Below are positions 1 to 5,481 of a stretch of DNA of 5,481 nucleotides, piece after piece. Position numbers and translations under genes: made by a program. Position 1 is the stretch's first letter. Each line of letters opens with the position of its first letter. A model generated the notes under the pieces. It made no database searches. It was not told where the DNA came from and worked only from the letters and a program-made list of their open reading frames with translations. The stretch lies in the NCBI GenBank assembly GCA_964407075.1, contig CAYOUE010000196.1, positions 1 to 5,481 of the forward strand. Direction: 5' to 3'. This stretch comes from JAHQVI01 sp964407075 (GTDB taxonomy: Bacteria > Pseudomonadota > Alphaproteobacteria > Rhizobiales > Rhodomicrobiaceae).

Positions 1-73
1 CGGCAAAGACGCGGTAACGCCCCTCGCGGTGAAGCTGCGCGATCCGCTCTTCGAGAATTCTGTTATAGTCCAT
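1..73 (-). CDS. hemA: 5-aminolevulinate synthase, N-terminal fragment (3' part outside window)
   Basis: HemA condenses glycine and succinyl-CoA to 5-aminolevulinate with pyridoxal phosphate. This is the first step of tetrapyrrole synthesis (C4 pathway) and feeds both haem and bacteriochlorophyll. Only 24 codons are visible: MDYNRILEERIAQLH followed by REGRYRVFA. The opening MDYN and the LHREGRYRVFA block match the N-terminus typical of alphaproteobacterial ALA synthases; the catalytic lysine and PLP pocket lie outside the window. The ATG at 71-73 is preceded by a strong GGGAGG. A hemA gene directly after puhE is a known arrangement in alphaproteobacterial photosynthesis clusters and supports the call. 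Oddly, the upstream puhE frame is open straight into this ATG (see puhE). The family call is fairly sure despite the short fragment; whether translation starts here, upstream, or both is not settled. Confidence 0.85.
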   Translation of the reverse strand, partial: MDYNRILEERIAQLHREGRYRVFA

Positions 74-973
74 TGCTGCCTCCCTTCGGGCGCTTGAAGC
101 GCTGATGCGCTCAGGGCGCTTCTTCTGTCGTGTCGTGTTCGATCCGGCTGCCGGCGGCGCGTCGGCGTCATCGCCTCCTTGCGGGTCGCAGCCGGTCAGG
201 TTTTCTGCGCCCGCGTCCTCGCGCGAGGCGAGCCCCCAATCCCAAAGCCTTTCAGCGGGGATCGGCAGGACCAGAAACCAGTGTTCGATGACGGCCAGCG
301 TCATCATGGCGGCAAGCAGGCTGTAGCCCGCGGCCTCCGCCGTCGAAGCCGCCGCGGCTGCGTATTGCCACATCCAGACCGTCAGAACGGTCGAAACCGT
401 GACTGAAAACGGAAAAAACAGATTCATGGGCTTCTTGCGAAGGAAGCTCTTGAGGAACGCCATGTGCTCGGGCAGGAAAGCCTCGTTCAGATTGCGCACG
501 CCGAGAAAGACGTTGATCCGCGCGCTTTCATGCATCCACCACAGCACGAGCAGTGTCCAGAGGCCGAGCTGGTTCGGCGCGCCCCAGGTGATCCAGAGCG
601 TCAGGCCGACGCAGAGCACGATCGAGAGTTCATGATAGAGATTGGCCTGCAGCGCGTGGCCGAAATGTCGCCAGCCGGAGCAGCCGGGCTTGCACATCAC
701 GGTGCGCGGGCCGGTGATCGCGCCGGTGTAGAAGCTGATCTGCTGCCAGCCCCATATCAGCACGCCGCATGTGAAGGCGGCGTAAGCGCCAAAAAGGCTC
801 GTATCGCCGGCCGTCCGGTCAAGTCCCATGAAAGCTGCGGCCAACAGAAGCGCCGCACCGCCCAGCGTCCATTTGAAGGTGTGCCGCGGCAGCCCGTCCA
901 GGTAGAGGATGGCTCCGGTCAGGAACCACCAGAGGAAGAGGGCGTAAAGCGTTGGTAGGACGAACTCTGCCAT
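74..973 (-). CDS. puhE: Photosynthetic complex assembly protein PuhE; reading frame has no stop before hemA
   Basis: PuhE is an integral membrane protein that modulates photosystem (RC-LH1) biogenesis; its exact activity is unknown. The call rests on the position after acsF, several hydrophobic helices (about 6-25, 36-52, 59-76, 116-132, 136-147, 188-204, 216-237) and conserved-looking blocks: CKPGCSGW (94-101), HALQANLYHELSI (106-118), MHESARINVFLGVRNLNEAF (147-166) and HWFLVLP (231-237). The recognisable protein ends near residue 248 (RLWDWGL), about the usual family length. About 52 residues follow, first acidic and Gly/Ala/Pro-rich, then basic (RQKKRPER at 282-289), with no stop codon. 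The frame reaches the hemA ATG in register (as codon 301) and stays open to the window edge, so the stated end is the base before hemA, not a stop. The ATG at 971-973 follows the acsF stop by 13 bases with only a weak ribosome binding site. Identity is firm; the 3' boundary is not. Confidence 0.85.
79..84 (-). promoter_or_regulatory. Strong ribosome binding site of hemA
   Basis: On the minus strand GGGAGG lies five bases before the ATG at 71-73. It is as good a Shine-Dalgarno match as those of puhA and puhC. It argues that hemA is initiated on its own, even though the puhE frame is open through it. Confidence 0.8.
88..121. repeat. Cluster of overlapping GCGC inverted repeats just upstream of hemA
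   Basis: Within the tail of the puhE frame, + strand GCGCTT (90-95), one base, then AAGCGC (97-102) form a perfect dyad. The overlapping AGCGC (98-102), TGAT, GCGCT (107-111) form a second perfect stem with a four-base loop. GGGCGCTT occurs twice in direct orientation (88-95 and 114-121). In the mRNA the two stems share bases, so only one can form at a time, and the nearer one ends about five bases before the hemA ribosome binding site. A role in hemA translation or as an operator is inference; a chance result of GC-rich sequence is possible. Confidence 0.4.
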
Positions 974-986
974 TGATTTGCGCCCG

Positions 987-2051
987 TCACCAAGCCGGCA
1001 CGAGGCGGCTCTTTTCCGGAAGAGCGTTGTCTTTGACCGGAAGGAGATAGAGCCTTGCAAATGTCGCCGCAGCCATCGCCGCATAGCCTGCGAAACGGAT
1101 GCGCCCCAGGATCCCGCCGCGTTCCCTGGCCGCGTTCATGCCTGTATTGATGCGGCAGAGACGCTCCAGACCGGACTTGAAAGCCGGATTGTCGAGATCG
1201 AGCGTCAGGGGGAAAACCTGCTTGGAGATTTCCGATGTGATCCGGAACACCCGGAAGCCGTAATCCGCCGTATCGATATCGAGAGCCTTATGAAAGGCCG
1301 GACGGGCGTGGTCGCGCACATACATCGTCGCGAATACCGCCAGCAGGAAGAAGCGCACCCAATATTTGTTCAGACCACTGACGACTTTGGGATTGGCGCG
1401 CATCAGCAGCGCGAACGCCTCCCCGTGGCGGAACTCGTCGTTGCACCACTTCTCGAACCATTTGAAGATCGGGTGAAAGCGCCGGTCCGGATGGGCCTGC
1501 AGGTGCCGGAAGATCGTGATGTAGCGCGCATAGCCGATCTTTTCCGACAGATAGGTGGCGTAGAAGATGAATTTCGGCCGGAAGAAGGTGTATTTCTTGG
1601 TTTTCGTGAGATAACCGAGATCGACGCCGATACTGAATTCCTTCAGCGCGTCGTTGATGAAGCCGGCGTGGCGGGCTTCATCGCGGCTCATATATTTGAA
1701 CAGCTCGACGATATCGGGATTTGTGCCGCGTTTTTTCATCTCCGCATAGAGCACGCAGCCGGAAAACTCGGCGGTCAGCGATGAAACCAGGAAGTCGATG
1801 AATTCCTTGCGCAGATCTTCCGGCAGGTCGTTCAGATCGATGCTGTCCCAGTTCTCGTCGCGCTTGAAATGACCTTTGTTGGGGTCGGACGCCATTTCCT
1901 CGATGAGCTCGTCCCATTCGGCGCGCACGCCACTGACGTCCATGCGGTCGAGTTCGTCGAAGTCCGTGGTGTAGAAACGCGGCGTCAGCAGCGTATCCTG
2001 CTGGGCGATTGCGGTGGTGTCCTTGGACAGGGACATCGAGTCGATGGTCAT
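987..2051 (-). CDS. acsF: Aerobic Mg-protoporphyrin IX monomethyl ester (oxidative) cyclase, di-iron subunit
   Basis: AcsF converts Mg-protoporphyrin IX monomethyl ester to divinyl-protochlorophyllide, forming the isocyclic E ring with O2 and NADPH. The 354 residues match the family's usual length. Likely di-iron carboxylate ligands are E95 (AEFSG), E125 and H128 (SRDEARHAGF), E170 (YLSEKIGYARY) and E206 with H209 (NDEFRHGEAF), the two ExxH pairs expected of ferritin-like oxygenases. The C-terminal third (about 232-354) is more hydrophobic and may associate with the membrane. The start ATG overlaps the bciE stop (ATGA), so translation is probably coupled to bciE; the ribosome binding site (GGGGAAG at 2057-2063) is weak, in keeping with that. 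puhE follows 13 bases after the stop. The enzyme uses O2, so the organism can make bacteriochlorophyll under air or low oxygen; an anaerobic BchE is not in this window. Very sure. Confidence 0.97.
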   Translation of the reverse strand: MTIDSMSLSKDTTAIAQQDTLLTPRFYTTDFDELDRMDVSGVRAEWDELIEEMASDPNKGHFKRDENWDSIDLNDLPEDLRKEFIDFLVSSLTAEFSGCVLYAEMKKRGTNPDIVELFKYMSRDEARHAGFINDALKEFSIGVDLGYLTKTKKYTFFRPKFIFYATYLSEKIGYARYITIFRHLQAHPDRRFHPIFKWFEKWCNDEFRHGEAFALLMRANPKVVSGLNKYWVRFFLLAVFATMYVRDHARPAFHKALDIDTADYGFRVFRITSEISKQVFPLTLDLDNPAFKSGLERLCRINTGMNAARERGGILGRIRFAGYAAMAAATFARLYLLPVKDNALPEKSRLVPAW

Positions 2052-2350
2052 AGTTTCTTCCCCGAGGAAAAGCTGAACTCACACAGCTCCATGAATTCAA
2101 GGTCGCCGGTCATTTTCGTCCAGGTCCGCTCGATGACGCTGGCGCGGGTGACCGTTGCGTTGCGCCGCAGCGTCATCTTCTCGCCATAGGGCACGACGAC
2201 CGGATCGCCATGAACGAGGACTTCGTCGCCGGGCTCGATCTTCACGCCGCCGTCCAGTTCCACATGCGCGTGAAGGCTTTCGAAGGTGTTCTCGATCTCG
2301 ATCGTGCAGGGAACGTCAAAGCGTTCGCGGCTGAAAAACCTTCCGATCAT
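2048..2350 (-). CDS. bciE: Small auxiliary subunit of the alphaproteobacterial oxidative cyclase (BciE)
   Basis: The 100-residue protein has no signal peptide or membrane segment. It looks rich in short beta strands (about 14-80, with VELDGGVKIEPGDEVLVHG at 30-48), so it is likely a small soluble beta fold. In Rhodobacter sphaeroides the small gene next to acsF encodes BciE, which is required for AcsF activity in alphaproteobacteria (the AcsF plus BciE cyclase class, in contrast to AcsF plus Ycf54 in cyanobacteria). Older annotations list this position between puhC and acsF as 'hypothetical'. Its start overlaps the puhC stop and its stop overlaps the acsF start, both as ATGA, which fits production in step with acsF. 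A GGAG lies nine bases before its ATG. I call it BciE from position, size and fold character, not from a remembered residue motif, so family membership is likely rather than proven. Confidence 0.8.
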   Translation of the reverse strand: MIGRFFSRERFDVPCTIEIENTFESLHAHVELDGGVKIEPGDEVLVHGDPVVVPYGEKMTLRRNATVTRASVIERTWTKMTGDLEFMELCEFSFSSGKKL

Positions 2351-2811
2351 TTCATGGCGCTCCGGGATGGCAGGAGAGTTACGAAAGCGCGTGTGTTGAC
2401 AGGGCCGAAGGCGCGCAGGTCGATGGATTGACCCGTAAGCGGGTCTTCGAGCGTCAGCCCGCCATCTGCGTCGCTCACGAGCGTGAAGGACGCAGGTTCC
2501 GTTATGCCGCGTACGCGCCTGCCGTGCTTGAGTGCAGAGAACGCGACGCGGAGGAAGCCCTTCTCCTGCGGTCCGGCCAGATCGAGCAGCGGACCGTCTC
2601 TTCCCGCGTAAACAGCCAGCTTGCCGTCCGCGCGCTCCTCAAAATGCAACTCCCGAGTCTCGACGGCTGCGGCGCGCACAGGCTGATCGCTTCCGGCGCC
2701 GCCATACTGGTTGTAACCGACCAGGGCGAGCGTAAGCGCTATCATGCCCCCGGCCGCCAGCAGGATCAGCCTGGGAACGGTCTCATGCGGTTGTCCCGCC
2801 TCCACGCTCAT
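2347..2811 (-). CDS. puhC: Photosynthetic complex assembly protein PuhC
   Basis: PuhC is a membrane-anchored protein that helps organise the reaction centre-LH1 core complex. The 154 residues comprise a short polar N-terminus, one transmembrane helix (about 14-33, RLILLAAGGMIALTLALVGY) and a mostly polar domain that should lie in the periplasm. Typical blocks are ETRELHFEERADGKLAVY (51-68), GFLRVAFSALKHGRRVRG (85-102) and LTLEDPLTGQSIDLRAFGP (119-137). The frame stays open upstream to 3057, but the ATG at 2809-2811 is chosen. It has a perfect GGGAGG five bases upstream, sits ten bases after the puhB stop, and puts the membrane helix near the N-terminus as in the family; the longer version would overlap puhB by 236 bases and begin with arginine-rich shadow sequence. 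The stop overlaps bciE by four bases. Confidence 0.92.
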   Translation of the reverse strand: MSVEAGQPHETVPRLILLAAGGMIALTLALVGYNQYGGAGSDQPVRAAAVETRELHFEERADGKLAVYAGRDGPLLDLAGPQEKGFLRVAFSALKHGRRVRGITEPASFTLVSDADGGLTLEDPLTGQSIDLRAFGPVNTRAFVTLLPSRSAMK

Positions 2812-2816
2812 GTTTG

Positions 2817-2822
2817 CCTCCC
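2817..2822 (-). promoter_or_regulatory. Ribosome binding site that sets the puhC start
   Basis: GGGAGG on the minus strand lies five bases before the ATG at 2809-2811, and its first base is the last base of the puhB stop codon TAG. It decides for the 154-residue PuhC over the longer open frame. Confidence 0.8.
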
Positions 2823-3517
2823 TATGCAATCCTTGCCACCTGCACCTTGCCGGAAGCCGGCTCGGATACCGCAGCCGGACGCAAGGGCTGGACATTGGCC
2901 GCCGGCGCGGTCTGCTGCCGTTTCTCCGGATCCGAGGCCGAAAGAGCGAGCGCGCGCGACAGGATCCCGGCGACTTCGGATGCGTCTCTGACAGACCGCA
3001 GCGTAGGCTGGGGATGATTGATGTGCAAGGGCCGGGCGTGCGGCCAAAGCACCGCATAGCTGATGCGTTCGCCCTTCATGAGCGTTACGGAAATGTCTCC
3101 GCTTCCATCGGAGTTCACGCGGCAGGACGCGGCGTCGATCTTGCTGAACGGGATGTTCAGCGTAACCGGCAGGGCCACGCCGATGCGCATCACCAGCCGT
3201 TCGTTCGTGAGGCTGTAGACGGTCGTGCGCGCCATCGCGCGCGCCAGCACGATCAGGATGCCGAGGCACAGCGCGCCAAGTCCGGCAAGCCAGAATGCGC
3301 CGGCTGCAATGTCCGCGAAGGCCGCGCCGTCATAAATGCCGGTTACGACTTGCCAGACGATCATGGCCGCGAAATAGGCCGCCACGATGCCGATATGGAA
3401 CACCGAGCGCGCAAGCCTGCGCCAGTCCGGCGCGCCCTGCCAGAGCAGGGCTTCGCCGGGCGGCAGTTTTTCCGGGAGTCCACGGATGGGCTCGAAGGCG
3501 AAATCGTCATGACTCAT
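2822..3517 (-). CDS. puhB: Photosynthetic complex assembly protein PuhB (two membrane helices plus bacterial PH-like domain)
   Basis: PuhB is a membrane protein needed for efficient reaction centre assembly, with a secondary effect on LH1. The 231 residues open with the typical FEPIRGLPEKLPPGEALLWQ (8-27), followed by two membrane segments (about 38-58 and 71-93). Then comes a PH-like domain of the bPH type (about 98-150), with TNERLVMRIGVALPVTLNIP (104-123) and FSKIDAA (124-130). After about residue 178 the sequence becomes a poorly conserved Ala/Pro-rich tail. The ATG at 3515-3517 overlaps the puhA stop as ATGA and is preceded by AGGAG (3526-3530) with eight-base spacing, inside puhA. The overlap implies coupled translation of the H subunit and its assembly factor. 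The identity is secure from both sequence and position; the PH-like assignment is by motif recognition. Confidence 0.95.
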   Translation of the reverse strand: MSHDDFAFEPIRGLPEKLPPGEALLWQGAPDWRRLARSVFHIGIVAAYFAAMIVWQVVTGIYDGAAFADIAAGAFWLAGLGALCLGILIVLARAMARTTVYSLTNERLVMRIGVALPVTLNIPFSKIDAASCRVNSDGSGDISVTLMKGERISYAVLWPHARPLHINHPQPTLRSVRDASEVAGILSRALALSASDPEKRQQTAPAANVQPLRPAAVSEPASGKVQVARIA

Positions 3518-4329
3518 AGAAGCGTCTCCTGCCGCTGCGGCGTGGCGTAGAGATAGCCGCCGCCGTAATAGGCGCAGATGCGCTCCTCCTCATCCATCGT
3601 GACCAGGTCCGGGCTGGCTGTCACAGGGACGTTGGCGAATTGCGAGGACAGGATGGCGATGACCGAGATCTTTCCGAGCCTGCCGTCAACCTGCGTGAAG
3701 TTGACGGGGAGCAGGACCCGGTGCGCGCGCAGCGGCGCGGCGTCCTCGCCTTCGGCCGGGGGCGTCGCGTAGGCTCCAGCCGACGCCGGAAGCTCGACCT
3801 CGAAATAGCGCGCGAGCATGTCGGCTCGGTCGACCCAGACATCGACGACCTTGCCCGCTTCCTCCCAGTCGGCGGCGATGACCGGCATTCCGCGCGGGTC
3901 GGGATCGTTTGCCTCGATGGAGAAATCCGGAGCCGACCGCATGGGTACGATCCGCGGCGCGCCTTCGAAGGTCAGATCGGGGCGTCTGGCCCGCGGCGTA
4001 TAGGCTCCGGGGCCGACGCCGGCGAGCATGGGATCGCCGACCGGGCGGAATGGTACGCCGGTCCCAGGCATGGCGGGCTCCATGCTGAGGCTGTCCTGAT
4101 GACGGTCCTTTTCCGGATCGGGAACGGTGACGACCGTGCCGTCGGCGAGGCGGAATTCTTTCGGGTCCGGCAGCCAGTATTCATGCTCCAGCGGCTTGCC
4201 GTCGACTTCGGAAACCAGCGGGTAGCCTTCGCGGCGGCTTTCTCGCTGGAGGTAGATCAGAAGCCCTGCAAAGAAAAGCCAGAATACATATAGCGACACA
4301 AGTGCGATATCGATGTTGCCAATTATCAT
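3514..4329 (-). CDS. puhA: Photosynthetic reaction centre H subunit
   Basis: PuhA caps the cytoplasmic face of the reaction centre, binds L and M through one transmembrane helix, and carries part of the proton path to the quinone QB. In the 271 residues the helix spans about 8-27 (IALVSLYVFWLFFAGLLIYL), followed by the hallmark RREGYPL (32-38). The globular part has FRPVGDPMLAGVGPGAY (94-110), a PRC-barrel-like core with AGKVVDVWVDRADMLARYF (158-176) and a C-terminal ICAYYGGGYLYATPQR (251-266). The in-frame TTG at 4333-4335 also fits the frame but touches the ribosome binding site GGAGG; the ATG at 4327-4329 has correct six-base spacing and is used here. Compared with the R. sphaeroides H subunit (260 residues) there is an insertion of about 19 residues after FEVEL (roughly 181-205). 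The proton-entry histidines H126 and H128 are replaced by Glu and Ala. The stop overlaps puhB. Confidence 0.97.
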   Translation of the reverse strand: MIIGNIDIALVSLYVFWLFFAGLLIYLQRESRREGYPLVSEVDGKPLEHEYWLPDPKEFRLADGTVVTVPDPEKDRHQDSLSMEPAMPGTGVPFRPVGDPMLAGVGPGAYTPRARRPDLTFEGAPRIVPMRSAPDFSIEANDPDPRGMPVIAADWEEAGKVVDVWVDRADMLARYFEVELPASAGAYATPPAEGEDAAPLRAHRVLLPVNFTQVDGRLGKISVIAILSSQFANVPVTASPDLVTMDEEERICAYYGGGYLYATPQRQETLL

Positions 4330-4335
4330 TTTCAA

Positions 4336-4340
4336 CCTCC
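4336..4340 (-). promoter_or_regulatory. Ribosome binding site that sets the puhA start
   Basis: GGAGG on the minus strand lies six bases before the ATG at 4327-4329 and directly abuts the in-frame TTG at 4333-4335. The spacing rules out the TTG as the main start. It lies within the 19-base gap after the lhaA stop. Confidence 0.8.
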
Positions 4341-4348
4341 GCCTTCAT

Positions 4349-5481
4349 CTAGCCCGGCATGTCCGCCAGGCCGAATTTCCCTTGATTTGACGTTTCCTCC
4401 GGTGCGCCATGCGCGCCCGCCAGCGGACCGATCACAACCAGCGTTGCGAACAGCAGCAGGATTTCGATGTGATAGACCACGCTGTAGCCCGTAGTTGGAG
4501 ACTGGAGCGCGACACCAAGCGCGCCGTTTTCGGCGAGCGCGCCAACAATGTCGCGCACAATGCCGCCGAGCGCGATCGCCGTGCCCGCCGCGGTCGCCTG
4601 CACCGCGCCCCAGGCGCCGAGAGCGAGACCGCTTCCTCCGTCGCGCGCAAGGCTCATCGCGGCGGTCAGCGTGCCGACGCCGAACAGACCCCCGCCGAAG
4701 CCGATGAGCAGGGTTCCGAACCGGAACAGCAGCGGCAGGTTCAGAGGACCGGCAAGGATGATCGCGGCAAAGCCTGCGATGCCGATGAGAGCGCCGAGGC
4801 CGGAGAGCCTGCAGGCGTCGCCGCCTTGCGACAGCCGCCGGGCGGCGAAGGCGAATCCTGCGAGGCTGCCGCCTGCAAGTAGCGCCGTAAGCATCGTCGT
4901 CGCGCCGACGCTGAGATTGAGGATTTCGCCGCCGTAAGGCTCCAGCAAGATGTCCTGCATACTGAACGCGGCCGTGCCGAGGCCGACGGCGACCAGCAGG
5001 CGGCTTGCGCGTCCGCCTCGCACAAATTCCCTCCAGGCGTCGCCGAAGACAGGCCGCTCCCGGTTGAAGGCCGTGCGCGATGGATCGCGCGCCTCCTGTT
5101 TCCACAGGGCGATGACGTTGACCACGAAAGTGAACAGGGCTACGCCCTGAATGACCTGTATCAGCCGTTTCGGACTGTAGTCGCCAAGCAGGGCGCCAAG
5201 AACCAGTGAGCCGCCGACCATGCCTGCCAGCAGCATGACGTACATCAGAGCCACAACGCGGGGGCGCGTCTCTTCCGGCGCAAGGTCGGTTGCGAGCGCA
5301 AGCCCGACCGTCTGGGTCATGTGCATTCCCGCGCCCGCGAGCAGGAAGGCGAGCGCCGCGCCGAGCGCGCCGGCCCAGGCGGGACCGTGTGCGCCCGGCC
5401 CGAGCACCAGCAGCGCGAACGGCATGATGGCGAGGCCGCCGAACTGCAGAAGCGTTCCGAACCAGATATAGGGCACGCGCC
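4349..5481 (-). CDS. lhaA: LH1 assembly protein / bacteriochlorophyll delivery transporter of the PucC family, C-terminal 376 residues (5' end outside window)
   Basis: LhaA belongs to the PucC/BCD branch of the major facilitator superfamily and helps insert pigment and assemble the LH1 antenna in the inner membrane. Roughly the first fifth to quarter of the protein is missing beyond position 5481. The visible part starts RVPYIWFGTLLQFGG and has many hydrophobic helices. Family blocks are the loop TVGLALATDLAPEETRPRVV (about residues 57-76 of the visible part), the following YVMLLAGMVGGSLVLGALLG, DILLEPYGGEILNLSVGATT (175-194) and a glycine-rich stretch ending near GFGGGLFGVGTLTAAMSLA. It ends with TAG at 4349-4351, 19 bases before puhA. 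A GTG at 5474-5476 is an internal valine, not the start. In related bacteria a promoter serving puhA lies within this upstream gene; I see no clear one here. PucC itself is a close paralogue, but the place directly before puhA favours LhaA. Confidence 0.92.
   Translation of the reverse strand, partial: RVPYIWFGTLLQFGGLAIMPFALLVLGPGAHGPAWAGALGAALAFLLAGAGMHMTQTVGLALATDLAPEETRPRVVALMYVMLLAGMVGGSLVLGALLGDYSPKRLIQVIQGVALFTFVVNVIALWKQEARDPSRTAFNRERPVFGDAWREFVRGGRASRLLVAVGLGTAAFSMQDILLEPYGGEILNLSVGATTMLTALLAGGSLAGFAFAARRLSQGGDACRLSGLGALIGIAGFAAIILAGPLNLPLLFRFGTLLIGFGGGLFGVGTLTAAMSLARDGGSGLALGAWGAVQATAAGTAIALGGIVRDIVGALAENGALGVALQSPTTGYSVVYHIEILLLFATLVVIGPLAGAHGAPEETSNQGKFGLADMPG

Noticed and set aside
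90..102. Inverted repeat as a rho-independent terminator after puhE
   Set aside because: No run of T follows on the minus strand and the hemA ribosome binding site comes immediately after.
464..958. + strand open frame (164 codons) opposite puhE
   Set aside because: It covers the stretch where puhE reads cleanly on the minus strand with membrane helices and family blocks; the + strand product has no features.
978..1784. Long + strand open frame (268 codons) opposite acsF
   Set aside because: It lies wholly antisense to a clear acsF, is rich in Arg/Glu/Ala/Gly as expected from the complement of GC-rich codons, and shows no recognisable domain or good ribosome binding site.
2812..3057. N-terminal extension of puhC
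   Set aside because: It would overlap puhB by 236 bases, is Arg/Pro-rich and would displace the membrane helix far from the N-terminus; the ATG at 2809-2811 has a perfect ribosome binding site.
2744..3550. + strand open frame (268 codons) opposite puhB and the start of puhC
   Set aside because: Arginine-rich shadow of puhB on the opposite strand; no family motifs, and it crosses two real genes.
3640..4293. + strand open frame (217 codons) opposite puhA
   Set aside because: Antisense to puhA with composition typical of a shadow frame; nothing recognisable.
4333..4335. TTG as the puhA start
   Set aside because: It directly abuts the GGAGG ribosome binding site; the ATG two codons downstream has proper spacing.
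4332..5105. Minus-strand open frame (257 codons) overlapping lhaA in another frame
   Set aside because: Extremely Arg-rich out-of-frame reading of lhaA; the lhaA frame carries the PucC-family motifs.
5474..5476. GTG as the true start of lhaA
   Set aside because: The frame is open to the window edge and the upstream residue continues the conserved RVPYIWFG block, so this is an internal valine.

Overview
The window is a piece of a photosynthesis gene cluster from a GC-rich purple (anoxygenic phototrophic) bacterium. It is almost certainly an alphaproteobacterium. The grounds are the gene order lhaA-puhA-puhB-puhC-bciE-acsF-puhE-hemA, the presence of the alphaproteobacterial type of aerobic cyclase partner (BciE), and hemA (5-aminolevulinate synthase, the C4 route) directly downstream. 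I cannot fix the order or genus from the sequence alone. AcsF, the O2-dependent cyclase, points to an organism that makes bacteriochlorophyll in the presence of oxygen, such as an aerobic anoxygenic phototroph or a facultative one.

All genes are on the minus strand, so the transcript reads from position 5481 down to 1. In transcript order they are: lhaA (5' end outside the window, stop at 4349-4351), puhA (4329-3514), puhB (3517-2822), puhC (2811-2347), bciE (2350-2048), acsF (2051-987), puhE (start at 973) and the first 24 codons of hemA (start at 73). Three junctions are ATGA overlaps (puhA/puhB, puhC/bciE, bciE/acsF) and the other gaps are 10-19 bases, so this is a tight operon. There is no gene-free stretch longer than 20 bases, and I saw no RNA gene, mobile element, CRISPR array or terminator.

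The genes fall into two jobs. LhaA, PuhA, PuhB, PuhC and PuhE build the reaction centre-LH1 complex: PuhA is the H subunit itself and the others are membrane assembly factors. BciE-AcsF and HemA make pigment: HemA is the entry step of tetrapyrrole synthesis, and AcsF with BciE forms the isocyclic E ring.

The most unusual point is at the 3' end of the transcript. The puhE reading frame has no stop codon before hemA and runs in frame into the hemA start, which has its own strong ribosome binding site. This is either a real PuhE-HemA fusion or readthrough arrangement, or a sequence error in the puhE tail. A nested set of inverted repeats sits in the same stretch. PuhA also carries a long insertion and lacks the surface histidines that form the proton entry site in Rhodobacter sphaeroides.
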